Below the pieces are notes generated by a model that was given only the letters and a program-made list of their open reading frames with translations, did no database searches and was not told the DNA's origin. 64,000 nucleotides of DNA from Actinomycetota bacterium. GTDB lineage: Bacteria; Actinomycetota; Aquicultoria; Aquicultorales; Aquicultoraceae. Within the stretch, counting starts at the first letter, position 1, and each line of letters starts with the position of its first letter. The stretch covers positions 1 to 64,000 of the forward strand of contig JAGXSZ010000036.1 of the NCBI GenBank assembly GCA_018333515.1. The letters run 5' to 3'. The position numbers and the translations under genes are program-made. Positions 53,737 through 62,737 of this stretch are shown here, in pieces.

Positions 53737-54591
53737 ATGCCGATTGGCGACTGGTTTAAGAAAGAGCAAAAAGACGACGCGCAAAGCGCTGAGAAACGCG
53801 CCGTTCCCGATGGCGTCTGGGAGAAGTGCCCCGGTTGCAACGAGGCGTTGTTTATCAAAGAACTCGAGCGAAACCATATGGTGTGCCCGAAATGCGACTA
53901 CCACTTTTCTATCTCCGCGCAGCTGAGAATCGAGGATTTGACGGATCCCGGTAGCTTTGAAGAGCTGTGGGCCGAGATGTATTCCGAAGACCCGCTTCAC
54001 TTTATGGGCGCTAAGGCCTATACCGTATCCCTCGATAAGGCTAAAAAGACGACCGGCCTCAAAGACGCGGCGGTCTGCGGCAGAGCGCTCATCGATGGGC
54101 GACGTGTCGCCCTTGGCGTCATGGACTTCAAATTCATCGGCGGCAGCATGGGAGCGGTCGTCGGGGAGAAAGTAACCCGCACTATAGAGTTGGCTACCGC
54201 TGAGAAAATTCCAGTTATTACGGTTAGCAGTTCGGGTGGCGCGCGCATGCAGGAAGGAATGATATCCCTTATGCAAATGGCGAAGACGAGCGCGGCGGTC
54301 GCCAGACACAGCGCGGCGGGCCTCCCGTACATCTCTGTGCTGGCCAATCCTACGACGGGTGGCGTTACCGCAAGTTTCGCGACACTCGCGGATATCATAA
54401 TCGCGGAACCCAGGGCATTGATAGGCTTCGCGGGGCCGCGCGTTATAGAGCAGACCATCAAACAGAAACTGCCAAAAGATTTCCAAACGGCGGAGTTTAA
54501 TTTACAGCACGGACAGATCGATATGATAGTCGACCGCGCTAATATGAAGCGTACGATATCCAGGCTCATCGACTACATGGGGTCACGATGA
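53737..54591 (+). CDS. accD: Acetyl-CoA carboxylase carboxyltransferase, beta subunit
   Basis: 284 residues from ATG 53737. N-terminal zinc ribbon CPGCNEALF and CPKCDYHFSI, then the crotonase-fold carboxyltransferase: SLDKAKKTTGLKDAAVCGRA, GVMDFKFIGGSMGAVVGEKV, SSSGGARMQEGMISLMQMAK and NPTTGGVTASFATLADI. With AccA it transfers CO2 from carboxybiotin to acetyl-CoA for fatty acid synthesis. Its stop overlaps the accA ATG. accB and accC are not in the window. Confidence 0.95.
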   Translation: MPIGDWFKKEQKDDAQSAEKRAVPDGVWEKCPGCNEALFIKELERNHMVCPKCDYHFSISAQLRIEDLTDPGSFEELWAEMYSEDPLHFMGAKAYTVSLDKAKKTTGLKDAAVCGRALIDGRRVALGVMDFKFIGGSMGAVVGEKVTRTIELATAEKIPVITVSSSGGARMQEGMISLMQMAKTSAAVARHSAAGLPYISVLANPTTGGVTASFATLADIIIAEPRALIGFAGPRVIEQTIKQKLPKDFQTAEFNLQHGQIDMIVDRANMKRTISRLIDYMGSR

Positions 54592-55565
54592 AACGTTTTG
54601 CATACGATTTCGAGCGGCCCCTGGTACAGCTCGAGACGAAATTAGAAGAGATGAAGAAGCTGGAATCGGCGGAAAAAGAAGACATTGCGGCGGAGATCCG
54701 TTACCTTGAAGAGCAGATTCAGAAGCTGCGTGTAAGGACTTATTCGAAGTTGACGGCCTGGCGGAAGGTCCAACTCGCGCGCCATCCCAACCGGCCAAAA
54801 ATGGTCGACTATATCGAGGCCGTCTTTACGGACTTCATAGAAATCCACGGGGACCGCGCCTTTAAGGACGACCCTTCTATCACCGGTGGTTTTGCCCGCT
54901 TGGACGACGAGAAGGTCATGATACTCGGCCATCAGAAAGGCCGCAACACAAAAGAGAACATCGCCTGGAATTTCGGCATGCCCAATCCCGAGGGCTACCG
55001 CAAAGCGATTCGCGTAATGAAACTGGCCGACAAGTTCGGTTTGCCGCTGATTACTTTTGTCGACACACCCGGCGCCCATCCCGGCATAGGCGCTGAAGAG
55101 AGAGGCCAGGCCGTGGCGATAGCCGAAAGCATTATGGAATTGAGCGGGCTAAAAGTGCCCGTTATCGTGAGCGTGATTGGCGAAGGCGGCAGCGGCGGGG
55201 CGCTGGCTATCGGTTTCGGAGACCGGGTCATCATGCTCGAGAACTCATATTACTCGGTAATCACGCCCGAAGGGTGCGCCGGCATTCTTTGGAAAGGTGA
55301 GGTCGGCGCCGAGCACGCCGCGGAGGCTCTGGGATTGACCGCTGATAGGCTGCTTGAGTTAGGCATCGTCGATACCATCGTGAAAGAGCCGCTGGGAGGG
55401 GCGCACCACGCCCCGGCACTGGTGGCTCGGAATCTTAAGAAAGAGATTGTCGCGGCTTTGGGTGAACTCAAGGCAGCGGGGCAAGATTCGCTTGCGGACA
55501 AGCGATACGAGAAACTCAGGAGCATCGGGCATTACGCCGAGCGCTCGAATACGCCGGCTAAATAG
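54588..55565 (+). CDS. accA: Acetyl-CoA carboxylase carboxyltransferase, alpha subunit
   Basis: 325 residues from ATG 54588, overlapping accD by four bases. N-terminal coiled coil (PLVQLETKLEEMKKLESAEK), then WRKVQLARHPNRPKMVDYIE, GHQKGRNTKENIAWNFGMPN, VDTPGAHPGIGAEERGQAVA and VIGEGGSGGALAIGFGD, which form the oxyanion and CoA sites. Forms the alpha2beta2 carboxyltransferase with AccD. Confidence 0.96.
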   Translation: MKRFAYDFERPLVQLETKLEEMKKLESAEKEDIAAEIRYLEEQIQKLRVRTYSKLTAWRKVQLARHPNRPKMVDYIEAVFTDFIEIHGDRAFKDDPSITGGFARLDDEKVMILGHQKGRNTKENIAWNFGMPNPEGYRKAIRVMKLADKFGLPLITFVDTPGAHPGIGAEERGQAVAIAESIMELSGLKVPVIVSVIGEGGSGGALAIGFGDRVIMLENSYYSVITPEGCAGILWKGEVGAEHAAEALGLTADRLLELGIVDTIVKEPLGGAHHAPALVARNLKKEIVAALGELKAAGQDSLADKRYEKLRSIGHYAERSNTPAK

Positions 55566-55727
55566 TCGGCCACTCTTCTCGACCGACCACATCCCGACCG
55601 GTAGCTTCCCATAATATGCCTAAAGTCACTGTCAAATTTTGTCGATAAAGTAATTGTCAGGCAAGACGAAAAAAGCAGAAGTCATGGCGAGGCTTCTGGG
55701 TCGTGGCAGACGGCTTGACTGACAATC

Positions 55728-55780
55728 AAGTCCCGTTCCGAGGAGCGGGACTTTCTCATTGTGCGCCCGGCGGGGCGCAC
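55728..55780 (+). terminator. Terminator after accA
   Basis: AAGTCCCG (55729-55736) pairs with CGGGACTT (55746-55753), followed by TCTCATT. A second perfect hairpin GTGCGCCC/GGGCGCAC follows at 55761-55780. Confidence 0.75.
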
Positions 55781-55838
55781 GCACTCAAACCACCCGGTAT
55801 TCTTTGACTTAATCGTAAAAGCTTAAGATAATGGATAT

Positions 55839-58700
55839 ATGGGGATTCGCGATACTGTCGACAAGAATAAAGGGATACGACGAAAACTTCTCTTAAGTTA
55901 CTTAGCAATCATAATTCCCTTAGTCGCAATTAGTATAGTCTCATACTACGGGCGCTACATCGAACGCCGGCAAGATGTTTTGACGGCGCGCCATGTCGTC
56001 GCGCAAGTCGTTGCCGCGAACTTCGAGCACCTTCTCAAGGACGTGGTTACAACTGAGCGGGCGCTTGGTATAGCTATCGAGGAGAACGATTATTCGCGGC
56101 GCGGCGCGAGTTCATTTTTATCGCGCGTATCCGGTAGTTATCCGGTGTTTAGCCTCGATTATGTGAAGAGAAACGGCGAAATATTCGCGTCTTCCAACCC
56201 GAAATTAGTCGGTCGCAAAATCAACCCAGACCTTATCGACCTGGACGGCTTAATCGACGGCAAAGATTGGCTGGTCACCCCGATGTACATCCATGAAAAC
56301 GGCGAGATGGGTTTTGATGTGGTTGCGGGGATATGGGATGGCCCCGACTTCGCGGCCGCGGTAGTAGCATCGGTAGACGCTACCAAGCTCGACCAATACT
56401 TTACGTTTAAAGTACCGGGCGGCGGATATAACATAGTCGACAATAATGGGATAGTCGTCTATCAAAGCCAAAATCCCAAGCTTGCGTTCGACCGGCGAGA
56501 TTGGAAGTCGCATGAGTTCATAGAAACGACACTTGCCGGGCGCGAATACCTATCTTATGGGATGGTCTTTCCTGTCGACGATAGCTTTCGCATGGGGGCG
56601 CAAGTCCCGATCGGGAGTATCGGGTGGAGCGCGGGCTCCTTTGTCCCGGTCGACCAGGTCATATCTCCCATCTTCGGCGCCTTGTTGCGCGGGCTCCTGC
56701 TTGCGTCGATCATCGCTTTACTCGCGGTAATCCTCGGCCTGGGGCTTGGGGGAAGGATAGTCAGGCCTATCACCAGTCTTGCCGAGAAGGCCCGGTTGAT
56801 TGCCGGGGGTGATTTTAGCGTCGATGTCAGCGGCATCAAGACCGGTGACGAGATAGAAGAGCTGGCGCTGAGTTTTAATTCGATGCGGGAAAATCTCCGC
56901 GATTATGTCGGTGAACTCAAAGGAATCGTCGAAGCCGGTGAGAAGATGAACCTCGCGCTAAACATCCCGGTCGTTACCCATGCCGTCGTCAACGTGTTGC
57001 GCGGCTATTTCGGCGCCGAGGCGGTCTGGTTTGCCTTCTACCACGAGGCTGAAAAGAAGTTGGTAATCGAGTACTTTTGGAGCGATAAAGATATCAATTT
57101 AACCGGCCGCTCGATGGCGCCCGGCGAGGGAATCGCGGGAAAGGTCTTGATGACGGCAAAGCCTGTCGTTACCCGGGACTTGGCATCGTCTGAGTTTATG
57201 TTCAAAGAAGAGGCGCTCAAAGCCGGTTTCGATGCGGCCATCACACTCCCCCTCATATCCGGCGGCGGCGCTCTCGGGGTCGTTGGCCTCTACATGTCGC
57301 AAATCAGAATGGGCGGGGTGACCGAGAAACAAATGAGCTTGTTGATGGCGCTGGCCAACCAGGCGGCGGTCGCCATCGAAAACGCGCGCCTCTATGAGGA
57401 GACGCGCAAATCGGAGCTGATGCTTAGAGCCTCGAATGAGGATTTGCGGATTCTCAACAGAGTCGCCCTCGATATGTCTTCCGGCCTGGACATGGAGGAA
57501 CTGCTCGACAAGATCATCAAGAATGCCATGGACCTCGTTGCGGCCGATATAGGGTCGCTCGGTCTCTACGATGAAGAGCGAGGGAAGATATCGTACCGTT
57601 ATCGCTCGGGCGTTCCCGAGCTACACGCGCCTGATATGATACCCGCGGATTTGGGGCTTACCGCAACGGTGCTCGACAGCCGCGCGCCGGTGGCGACGAA
57701 CGATTATCGCAATGACCCCCGGGCCGTAAAAGAAGCCCTGGCGCTCGGGGTAAACGCGGTAGTGACGGTTCCGCTTCTCGTCGGCGAACACCTGTTCGGG
57801 ATAGTACAGGTCGCCGCGGTCTCGGAGAAGGTTTTCAGGGACGGTGACGCCGCCTTGCTGGAAGCGGTCGGGCGTCAAGCGGCGGTCGCGATTGAGAACG
57901 CGACGCTCTACGAAAAAGAACGCGATATCGCCGAGGTGCTGCAAAACGCGTTGCTTTCCGCCCCCGATGAGCTACCCGGGCTTAGCTTCGGCCTAAAGTA
58001 TAGAGCCGCGACGGAAAAGGCGCGAGTAGGCGGTGACTTCTACGACTTCATAGACCTGCCCGACGGCAAGATAGGTATCGTCATTGGCGATGTGTCGGGT
58101 AAAGGGCTTCAGGCGGCGACCGCGACGGCGCTCGCCAAGATGACGATACGGGCGTTTGCCCATGAGCACGATTCGCCTGCCGACGTTTTAGCCCACGCGA
58201 ACAGCGTCATCGAATCGCAGATGACGCACGGCCAGTTTATCACCATCACATACCTCATCGTCAATCCGGCGACCGGGCGATTTTCTTACGCGATAGCGGG
58301 CCATCCGCCGGCAGCCGTTCTCAACCGCGCGACATCGACCGTGCGTTTCCTGGAATTGGGCTCGACACCATTGGGAGCGCTCGACGGAGTCACATACGAG
58401 CGCTTCGATGATGAGATAGCCGTCGATGACGTCGTTCTTCTGTATACCGATGGCTTGCTCGAAGCGCGGAGCAACGGACAACTCTTCGGCGAACCCGGCA
58501 TCTCGAAAGCGCTCATCGATATTGCGTCGATAGACGTCGCGGACATGCCGAGCGCGATCTTGGAGGCCGCGGCGAGCTTTGCCGACGACGAACTCGATGA
58601 CGATGTGGCGGTCGTAGCGTTTTCATTGGCGGAACCCGCACCCGGGTTTTCGGAACCCGCCGAAGACGTCGAAGATACCGAAGATGCCGATTACGCTTAA
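55839..58700 (+). CDS. Membrane sensor with Cache, HAMP, two GAF and SpoIIE-type PP2C phosphatase domains
   Basis: 953 residues from ATG 55839. TM1 (LLLSYLAIIIPLVAISIVSY), an extracytoplasmic Cache region (FSLDYVKRNGEIFASSNP), TM2 (LLLASIIALLAVILGLGLGG), HAMP (RPITSLAEKARLIAGGDFSV), GAF at about 375-520 and 540-690, and PP2C from about 715. Phosphatase motifs: VGGDFYDF, IGDVSGKGLQAA, LYTDGLLEAR and DDVAVVAF hold the metal-binding Asp residues. It would dephosphorylate an anti-anti-sigma (STAS) protein in response to an outside signal, opposing RsbW-like kinases such as the one at 41355. Confidence 0.92.
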   Translation: MGIRDTVDKNKGIRRKLLLSYLAIIIPLVAISIVSYYGRYIERRQDVLTARHVVAQVVAANFEHLLKDVVTTERALGIAIEENDYSRRGASSFLSRVSGSYPVFSLDYVKRNGEIFASSNPKLVGRKINPDLIDLDGLIDGKDWLVTPMYIHENGEMGFDVVAGIWDGPDFAAAVVASVDATKLDQYFTFKVPGGGYNIVDNNGIVVYQSQNPKLAFDRRDWKSHEFIETTLAGREYLSYGMVFPVDDSFRMGAQVPIGSIGWSAGSFVPVDQVISPIFGALLRGLLLASIIALLAVILGLGLGGRIVRPITSLAEKARLIAGGDFSVDVSGIKTGDEIEELALSFNSMRENLRDYVGELKGIVEAGEKMNLALNIPVVTHAVVNVLRGYFGAEAVWFAFYHEAEKKLVIEYFWSDKDINLTGRSMAPGEGIAGKVLMTAKPVVTRDLASSEFMFKEEALKAGFDAAITLPLISGGGALGVVGLYMSQIRMGGVTEKQMSLLMALANQAAVAIENARLYEETRKSELMLRASNEDLRILNRVALDMSSGLDMEELLDKIIKNAMDLVAADIGSLGLYDEERGKISYRYRSGVPELHAPDMIPADLGLTATVLDSRAPVATNDYRNDPRAVKEALALGVNAVVTVPLLVGEHLFGIVQVAAVSEKVFRDGDAALLEAVGRQAAVAIENATLYEKERDIAEVLQNALLSAPDELPGLSFGLKYRAATEKARVGGDFYDFIDLPDGKIGIVIGDVSGKGLQAATATALAKMTIRAFAHEHDSPADVLAHANSVIESQMTHGQFITITYLIVNPATGRFSYAIAGHPPAAVLNRATSTVRFLELGSTPLGALDGVTYERFDDEIAVDDVVLLYTDGLLEARSNGQLFGEPGISKALIDIASIDVADMPSAILEAAASFADDELDDDVAVVAFSLAEPAPGFSEPAEDVEDTEDADYA

Positions 58701-58766
58701 GACGAGATGGTATCGTAAGATGAATCTGTGGTCGGGTTTGTGCGCGGCCTGGGTTAAAGCGCCCGC

Positions 58767-59348
58767 TTAATCGGTGGAAAGCTGGGCTATTATCGAATCC
58801 AAGAGTTCCTTATTGTCTAGCTGCGCCCTGATTTCCGGGTCGATGTAGACCTCGGCGGCTTCCGCTATCAGGCCCGCGCGGTTCGTAGAATTGACGGTAT
58901 TCCAGTCGATTTCTTTCACTTTTTCTCTCGTCAGCGTGACGGCGGCGGAAATCTCCACACTGCTTTCGCCGGCCCGGTTTATAAACGTCCCGAACTGGAC
59001 CATTTTCACCCGTTCGACGCCGGTCATCTCGAAGAGCAAGGGCATGACCTTGGTCGAATCGTTGGCTATGTCGAAGAGGACCTCATCGTCGTCCTCGACG
59101 TCGTCGTTGAAGTAAGAGACTGTAATCAGGTTCTTAGCGGGGTCTTTCTCAACATCGGTGATTTCGAGGTCTGTGTTGTCTAACAGGTAGTCCTTGACCT
59201 GTTTAACATCTATAGTCGCGAGCGGAACTCCATCCGAAGAGTTGCCCCGAGGGAATAGCGTCACGCCGACTACTGCCAGCACGACCAGTATGACGACGCC
59301 CAGCAAGGTTTTCTCGAGCCAACTCGAAGCAGACTTCTCTTCCATCAT
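58767..59348 (-). CDS. Membrane-anchored protein of unknown function
   Basis: 193 residues from ATG 59348 with GAGAGGAAG upstream. A short cytoplasmic N-terminus and one helix (TLLGVVILVVLAVVGVTLF) anchor about 155 extracytoplasmic residues, acidic, with repeated beta-type stretches (NLITVSYFNDDVEDDDEVLF, SSVEISAAVTLTREKVKEID). No Cys and no enzyme motif. I do not recognise it. It lies convergent to the SpoIIE sensor. Confidence 0.7.
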   Translation of the reverse strand: MMEEKSASSWLEKTLLGVVILVVLAVVGVTLFPRGNSSDGVPLATIDVKQVKDYLLDNTDLEITDVEKDPAKNLITVSYFNDDVEDDDEVLFDIANDSTKVMPLLFEMTGVERVKMVQFGTFINRAGESSVEISAAVTLTREKVKEIDWNTVNSTNRAGLIAEAAEVYIDPEIRAQLDNKELLDSIIAQLSTD

Positions 59349-59569
59349 GTGTGACTTCCTCTCCAGGAAGTTTGCGCCCGCCCCCTAGACTTTACGACTC
59401 TCTCGATAGCGTCTTGTAGTGTGTCGAGGTTTCGTGGTCTCGTCTGTCTAGGTAGGCTATAGTATTTGTTTTCCTTTATGGCACCAGTATACCACTGTAC
59501 CGGGGACGTTGTTACGGTTGTTACGGATATTATGCAACCGGCGCGCGCGTGGTGACGGCTAGACTAAAA

Positions 59570-59587
59570 ATTAAAGACCTGACCCCT
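59570..59587 (+). repeat. 18-bp dispersed repeat, copy 2
   Basis: ATTAAAGACCTGACCCCT, identical to 53695-53712. Confidence 0.6.
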
Positions 59588-59601
59588 GATTATTCGGTCG
59601 G

Positions 59602-59634
59602 CTAAAAAGAATAAGACCCGGAAAACCGGGTCTT
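59602..59634 (-). terminator. Terminator of tRNA-Leu
   Basis: On the minus strand AAGACCCGG-TTTT-CCGGGTCTT followed by ATTCTTTTTAG, four bases after the tRNA end. Confidence 0.85.
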
Positions 59635-59637
59635 AAG

Positions 59638-59721
59638 TGCCGAAGGCCGGGATCGAACCGGCATGAGGTTGCCCTCACTGGTGTTTGAGACCAGCGCGTC
59701 TGCCTATTCCGCCACTTCGGC
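59638..59721 (-). tRNA. tRNA-Leu (CAA)
   Basis: 84 nt on the minus strand: acceptor GCCGAAG/CTTCGGC, anticodon stem CTGGT/ACCAG with loop CTCAAAC giving anticodon CAA, a long class II variable arm (TGAGGGCAACCTCA) and GGTTCGATCC T-loop. Discriminator A; CCA is not encoded. A terminator follows directly. Confidence 0.93.
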
Positions 59722-59907
59722 CGAACCGGCTCCAGACCGCTACCTCACAATTATATTTTACGACATACGGCGGGTCAAGGACGATAATCACGAAGACGGC
59801 GCGGGGAGCGGCGGGCACGAACGGTTTGCAAGTCATTCATACCTCGCGGAAAAATGTTACAATCAGGTTGAGATTCCAATAAAGAGTATCTCAGGGGGAG
59901 TCTTAGA

Positions 59908-61317
59908 TTGCGGACATCAGATGTTTTAAGCGGGGTTCCCGGTTTGACTGTGGAGCAGAAGGAGAAGATAGCGGCGGTATCCAAGAACATCCAGCTTTTG
60001 GCTGATTTAGGCTACTCGGATATCGTCGTTTACTGCAGAGTCGAAGGCGGTGTGCTGGTAGTCGCTGCGGCGCGCCCTAATACGGCTAGTTCTTTTCATC
60101 CCGAGGGCATCGTCGGACAAATCTTTAAGGAAGCTCCGCTCGCCGTTACGAAGGCGTTTAAGAACGGAGCTTTTTCAACAAAAAAGAGCATCGGCGGCGA
60201 TGGTGAAGAAATCGAGGTAGCGGCCATTCCCATAAGGCTGGACGACGTGGTAATAGCGGTGATGGCCAAAGAATGGCGGCTCCGCGAGAATTGGCGTCCG
60301 AGCGAGATGGAGCAGATGTATATCGAGGCGGCGGATGACTTGATGGCGATGATAGGGGCGGGTGTCGATATGGGAATCGGCTTCCCTTCATCGAAAGAGG
60401 CCGGGGATGGGTTGATTAGGATAGACCCGAACGGAATCATCACCTACGCGAGCCCGAACGCTGTCACCATCTACCGCCGGTTGGGGGTCGAGGGCACATT
60501 GCCCGGCCAATCAATCTATATGATAGGGCTGAATGAGAGCCCGGTTTCGAGCGCGATGGAAGACCGCATAGCGGTCAGCAGCGAAATCACTGAAAAGGGT
60601 ATGACTGTGGCGAAACGGGCGATTTCCTTGATAGAAAACGATCGCCTCAAAGGCGTCGTCGCCATCGTCGGCGATGTGACCGATGTGCGCGCGCGCGAGC
60701 AGCAGCTTAAAATCAAAGAAGCCACTATTAGGGAGATACATCACCGGGTCAAAAATAATCTGCAGACGATTGCCAGCCTGCTGAGGCTCCAATCGCGCCG
60801 GATGACCACTCCCGAGGCGCAGCAAGCGCTGATGGAGAGCGTCGGCAGAATATCGAGTATCGCGGTCATCCACGAGATTTTATCACAGACGGGCAGCGGC
60901 ACTCTCGATTTTAAGGAGATAGCGACCAATATCAATAAAATGATACAGACGGGACTCGTACAGCCGGACAAGTTGATTACGATTGCCACACGCGGCAGCG
61001 CGGGCAAAATTCCGTCTCCGATGGCGACGGCGCTGGCTTTGATCTTGACGGAGCTGGTGCAAAACGCGGTGGAGCACGCGTTTGAAGAGAGAACAACCGG
61101 TAAGATAGTTATCACGCTTAAGAGGCGCGGCAATATGCTTACGATGGAAGTAAGCGATAACGGTAGCGGCTTGCCGGAGAACTTCGAGCTTAACAACTAC
61201 GGCAATTTGGGCATGAAGATAGTTCACACCCTGGTCTCGGATGAGCTGGGCGGTAGCTGGGAGATAGCGGGCGGCAACGGAACAAAGGTCGTTGTGCGGG
61301 TGCCGGTCGTCCAGTAG
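59908..61317 (+). CDS. pdtaS: PdtaS-like sensor histidine kinase
   Basis: 469 residues from TTG 59908, about 8 bases after GGGGGAG. N-terminal GAF-like histidine_kinase_N domain, a PAS domain near 165-265 (GLIRIDPNGIITYASPNAVT), then HisKA_2 with the phosphoacceptor in EIHHRVKNNLQTIASLLRLQ (His about 278) and HATPase: LTELVQNAVEHAFEE, SDNGSGLPENF and NLGMKIVHTLV. It is cytosolic, with no membrane helix. Its partner is the ANTAR regulator 41 bases downstream. Confidence 0.9.
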   Translation: MRTSDVLSGVPGLTVEQKEKIAAVSKNIQLLADLGYSDIVVYCRVEGGVLVVAAARPNTASSFHPEGIVGQIFKEAPLAVTKAFKNGAFSTKKSIGGDGEEIEVAAIPIRLDDVVIAVMAKEWRLRENWRPSEMEQMYIEAADDLMAMIGAGVDMGIGFPSSKEAGDGLIRIDPNGIITYASPNAVTIYRRLGVEGTLPGQSIYMIGLNESPVSSAMEDRIAVSSEITEKGMTVAKRAISLIENDRLKGVVAIVGDVTDVRAREQQLKIKEATIREIHHRVKNNLQTIASLLRLQSRRMTTPEAQQALMESVGRISSIAVIHEILSQTGSGTLDFKEIATNINKMIQTGLVQPDKLITIATRGSAGKIPSPMATALALILTELVQNAVEHAFEERTTGKIVITLKRRGNMLTMEVSDNGSGLPENFELNNYGNLGMKIVHTLVSDELGGSWEIAGGNGTKVVVRVPVVQ

Positions 61318-61358
61318 CGGATAGAGTAGTGGGATTCTTTCAATACTAAGGAGTATGG

Positions 61359-61937
61359 ATGTCGCGGTTGCGGATATTGATTGCGGAAGACGAAGCGATT
61401 ATACGGCTCGACTTAAAAGAGATGCTCACAGAACTCGGGCATGAGGTCGTAGGGGAGGCGTGGGATGGCGAGATGGCGCTGGAGCTGGCCGAGGAACTCG
61501 CGCCGGACCTCGCAATTCTAGATATCAAGATGCCCAAAATGAACGGCATAGAGGCGGCCAAGGCAATCGCGAACAAAGGCATCTGCCCCGTCATAATGCT
61601 TACGGCGTACAGCCAAAAAGCGCTCGTCGATGAAGCGATAAAGGCTGGCGCCATGGCCTATCTCGTTAAACCTTTCGATAAATCGGATATCCTTCCGGCG
61701 ATAGAGGTTGCGCGCGGTCGTTTCCAAGAGATGAGGCAGCTCGAAGTACAGGTAAAGAACCTGGAGGAGCGCCTCGAGGTTCGCAGGATGGTGGAGCGCG
61801 CCAAGGGTATGCTCATGGAAGAGCGAGGCCTGGATGAGGCGAGCGCGTTCCGGCAGCTTCAGAAGTGGAGCATGGACAAGCAGCTTACGCTCAAGGCGGT
61901 CGCCCAGGAGATTTTAGATGCGGGCGGCTTTAAGTAA
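61359..61937 (+). CDS. pdtaR: PdtaR-like response regulator with ANTAR RNA-binding domain
   Basis: 192 residues from ATG 61359 (AAGGAG upstream). Receiver domain: LIAEDEAIIRLDLKEML, phosphoacceptor Asp in LAILDIKMPKMNG, Thr/Lys in MLTAYSQ and LVKPFDKSD. A coiled linker leads to ANTAR: VERAKGMLMEERGLDEASAF, RQLQKWSMDKQ. ANTAR dimers bind two-hexaloop RNA hairpins and block termination; the target transcripts are unknown here. Confidence 0.93.
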   Translation: MSRLRILIAEDEAIIRLDLKEMLTELGHEVVGEAWDGEMALELAEELAPDLAILDIKMPKMNGIEAAKAIANKGICPVIMLTAYSQKALVDEAIKAGAMAYLVKPFDKSDILPAIEVARGRFQEMRQLEVQVKNLEERLEVRRMVERAKGMLMEERGLDEASAFRQLQKWSMDKQLTLKAVAQEILDAGGFK

Positions 61938-61966
61938 GGGTCAAGCAAGGGTAGGGTTTACTAGGG

Positions 61967-62135
61967 AAGGCGGCTAAACCGAGAAAGGCGGCTAGACCGA
62001 TAGAGTCACGCGTCGCGCACAAGCGCCGAACCCCTCCGCCGAACCCCTGTTTCATTTCCGACGTTCTTGGAATATTATTTACAGGGGAAACGAAACCTAA
62101 AACAGGAAATCAAAGCCTAAAACAGGAAATCAAAG
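61967..62135 (+). repeat. Three successive short tandem duplications upstream of lepB
   Basis: 61967-62002: AAGGCGGCTAAACCGAGA and AAGGCGGCTAGACCGATA (16 of 18 identical). 62024-62049: CGCCGAACCCCTC and CGCCGAACCCCTG. 62096-62135: CCTAAAACAGGAAATCAAAG twice, perfect. Confidence 0.85.
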
Positions 62136-62151
62136 CATTCGAGGTGTTAGT

Positions 62152-62682
62152 GTGAGAGAGCGTTTTTGGGACGCGCTAAGCGAATTCATTATCTTACTCA
62201 TCATCGCATTCGTTCTCGCTCTTGGAATCCGCACCGCGGTGGCTGAGGTTCGGTGGGTGCCGACGGGTTCGATGGAGCCGACGATCATAGCGGGCGACCG
62301 TCTGTTTACCGTCAAATTGTTGTATTATTTTAAAGAACCCGCGCGCGGTGATATCGTCGTCTTTCACGTTCCGGAAAGGGCGCGGCAAGAGCCGGATATG
62401 CCTCCTTTCGTAAAGCGCGTGATAGGATTGCCGGGCGATACGGTAGAGATAAGAGACGGCAAGGTATATATCGACGGCGAGGAATACAAGGTGAAGAAAG
62501 CCCGCGTGCCGCAATATGCCTACGGCCCGGTCGAGGTTGAAAAAGGGCAACTCTTCGTTCTCGGCGACAACCGTAACGCGAGTTACGATAGTCACGAATG
62601 GGGATTGCTGCCCGAAGAAAACGTCATCGCCAAGGCGGTCTACGTAATATGGCCGCTCGACCACATCGGCGTGCTCGACTAG
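62152..62682 (+). CDS. lepB: Signal peptidase I
   Basis: 176 residues from GTG 62152 (GAGGTG upstream). One N-terminal membrane anchor (FIILLIIAFVLALGIRTAV), catalytic Ser in VPTGSMEPTI, Lys in PPFVKRVIGLPGDTVEIRDG, and box E VLGDNRNASYDSHEWG. It removes signal peptides from exported proteins on the outer membrane face. A single-anchor Gram-positive/actinobacterial type, shorter than enteric LepB. Confidence 0.95.
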   Translation: MRERFWDALSEFIILLIIAFVLALGIRTAVAEVRWVPTGSMEPTIIAGDRLFTVKLLYYFKEPARGDIVVFHVPERARQEPDMPPFVKRVIGLPGDTVEIRDGKVYIDGEEYKVKKARVPQYAYGPVEVEKGQLFVLGDNRNASYDSHEWGLLPEENVIAKAVYVIWPLDHIGVLD

Positions 62683-62737
62683 TGCTTGCGGTATGGCGTC
62701 GAAAAGAGTTTCTTTCTGCTCGATATCAGGGCAACCG

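Noticed and set aside
61967-62135. CRISPR array
   Set aside because: Repeats are adjacent pairs of three unrelated sequences with no spacers; no cas gene is in the window.
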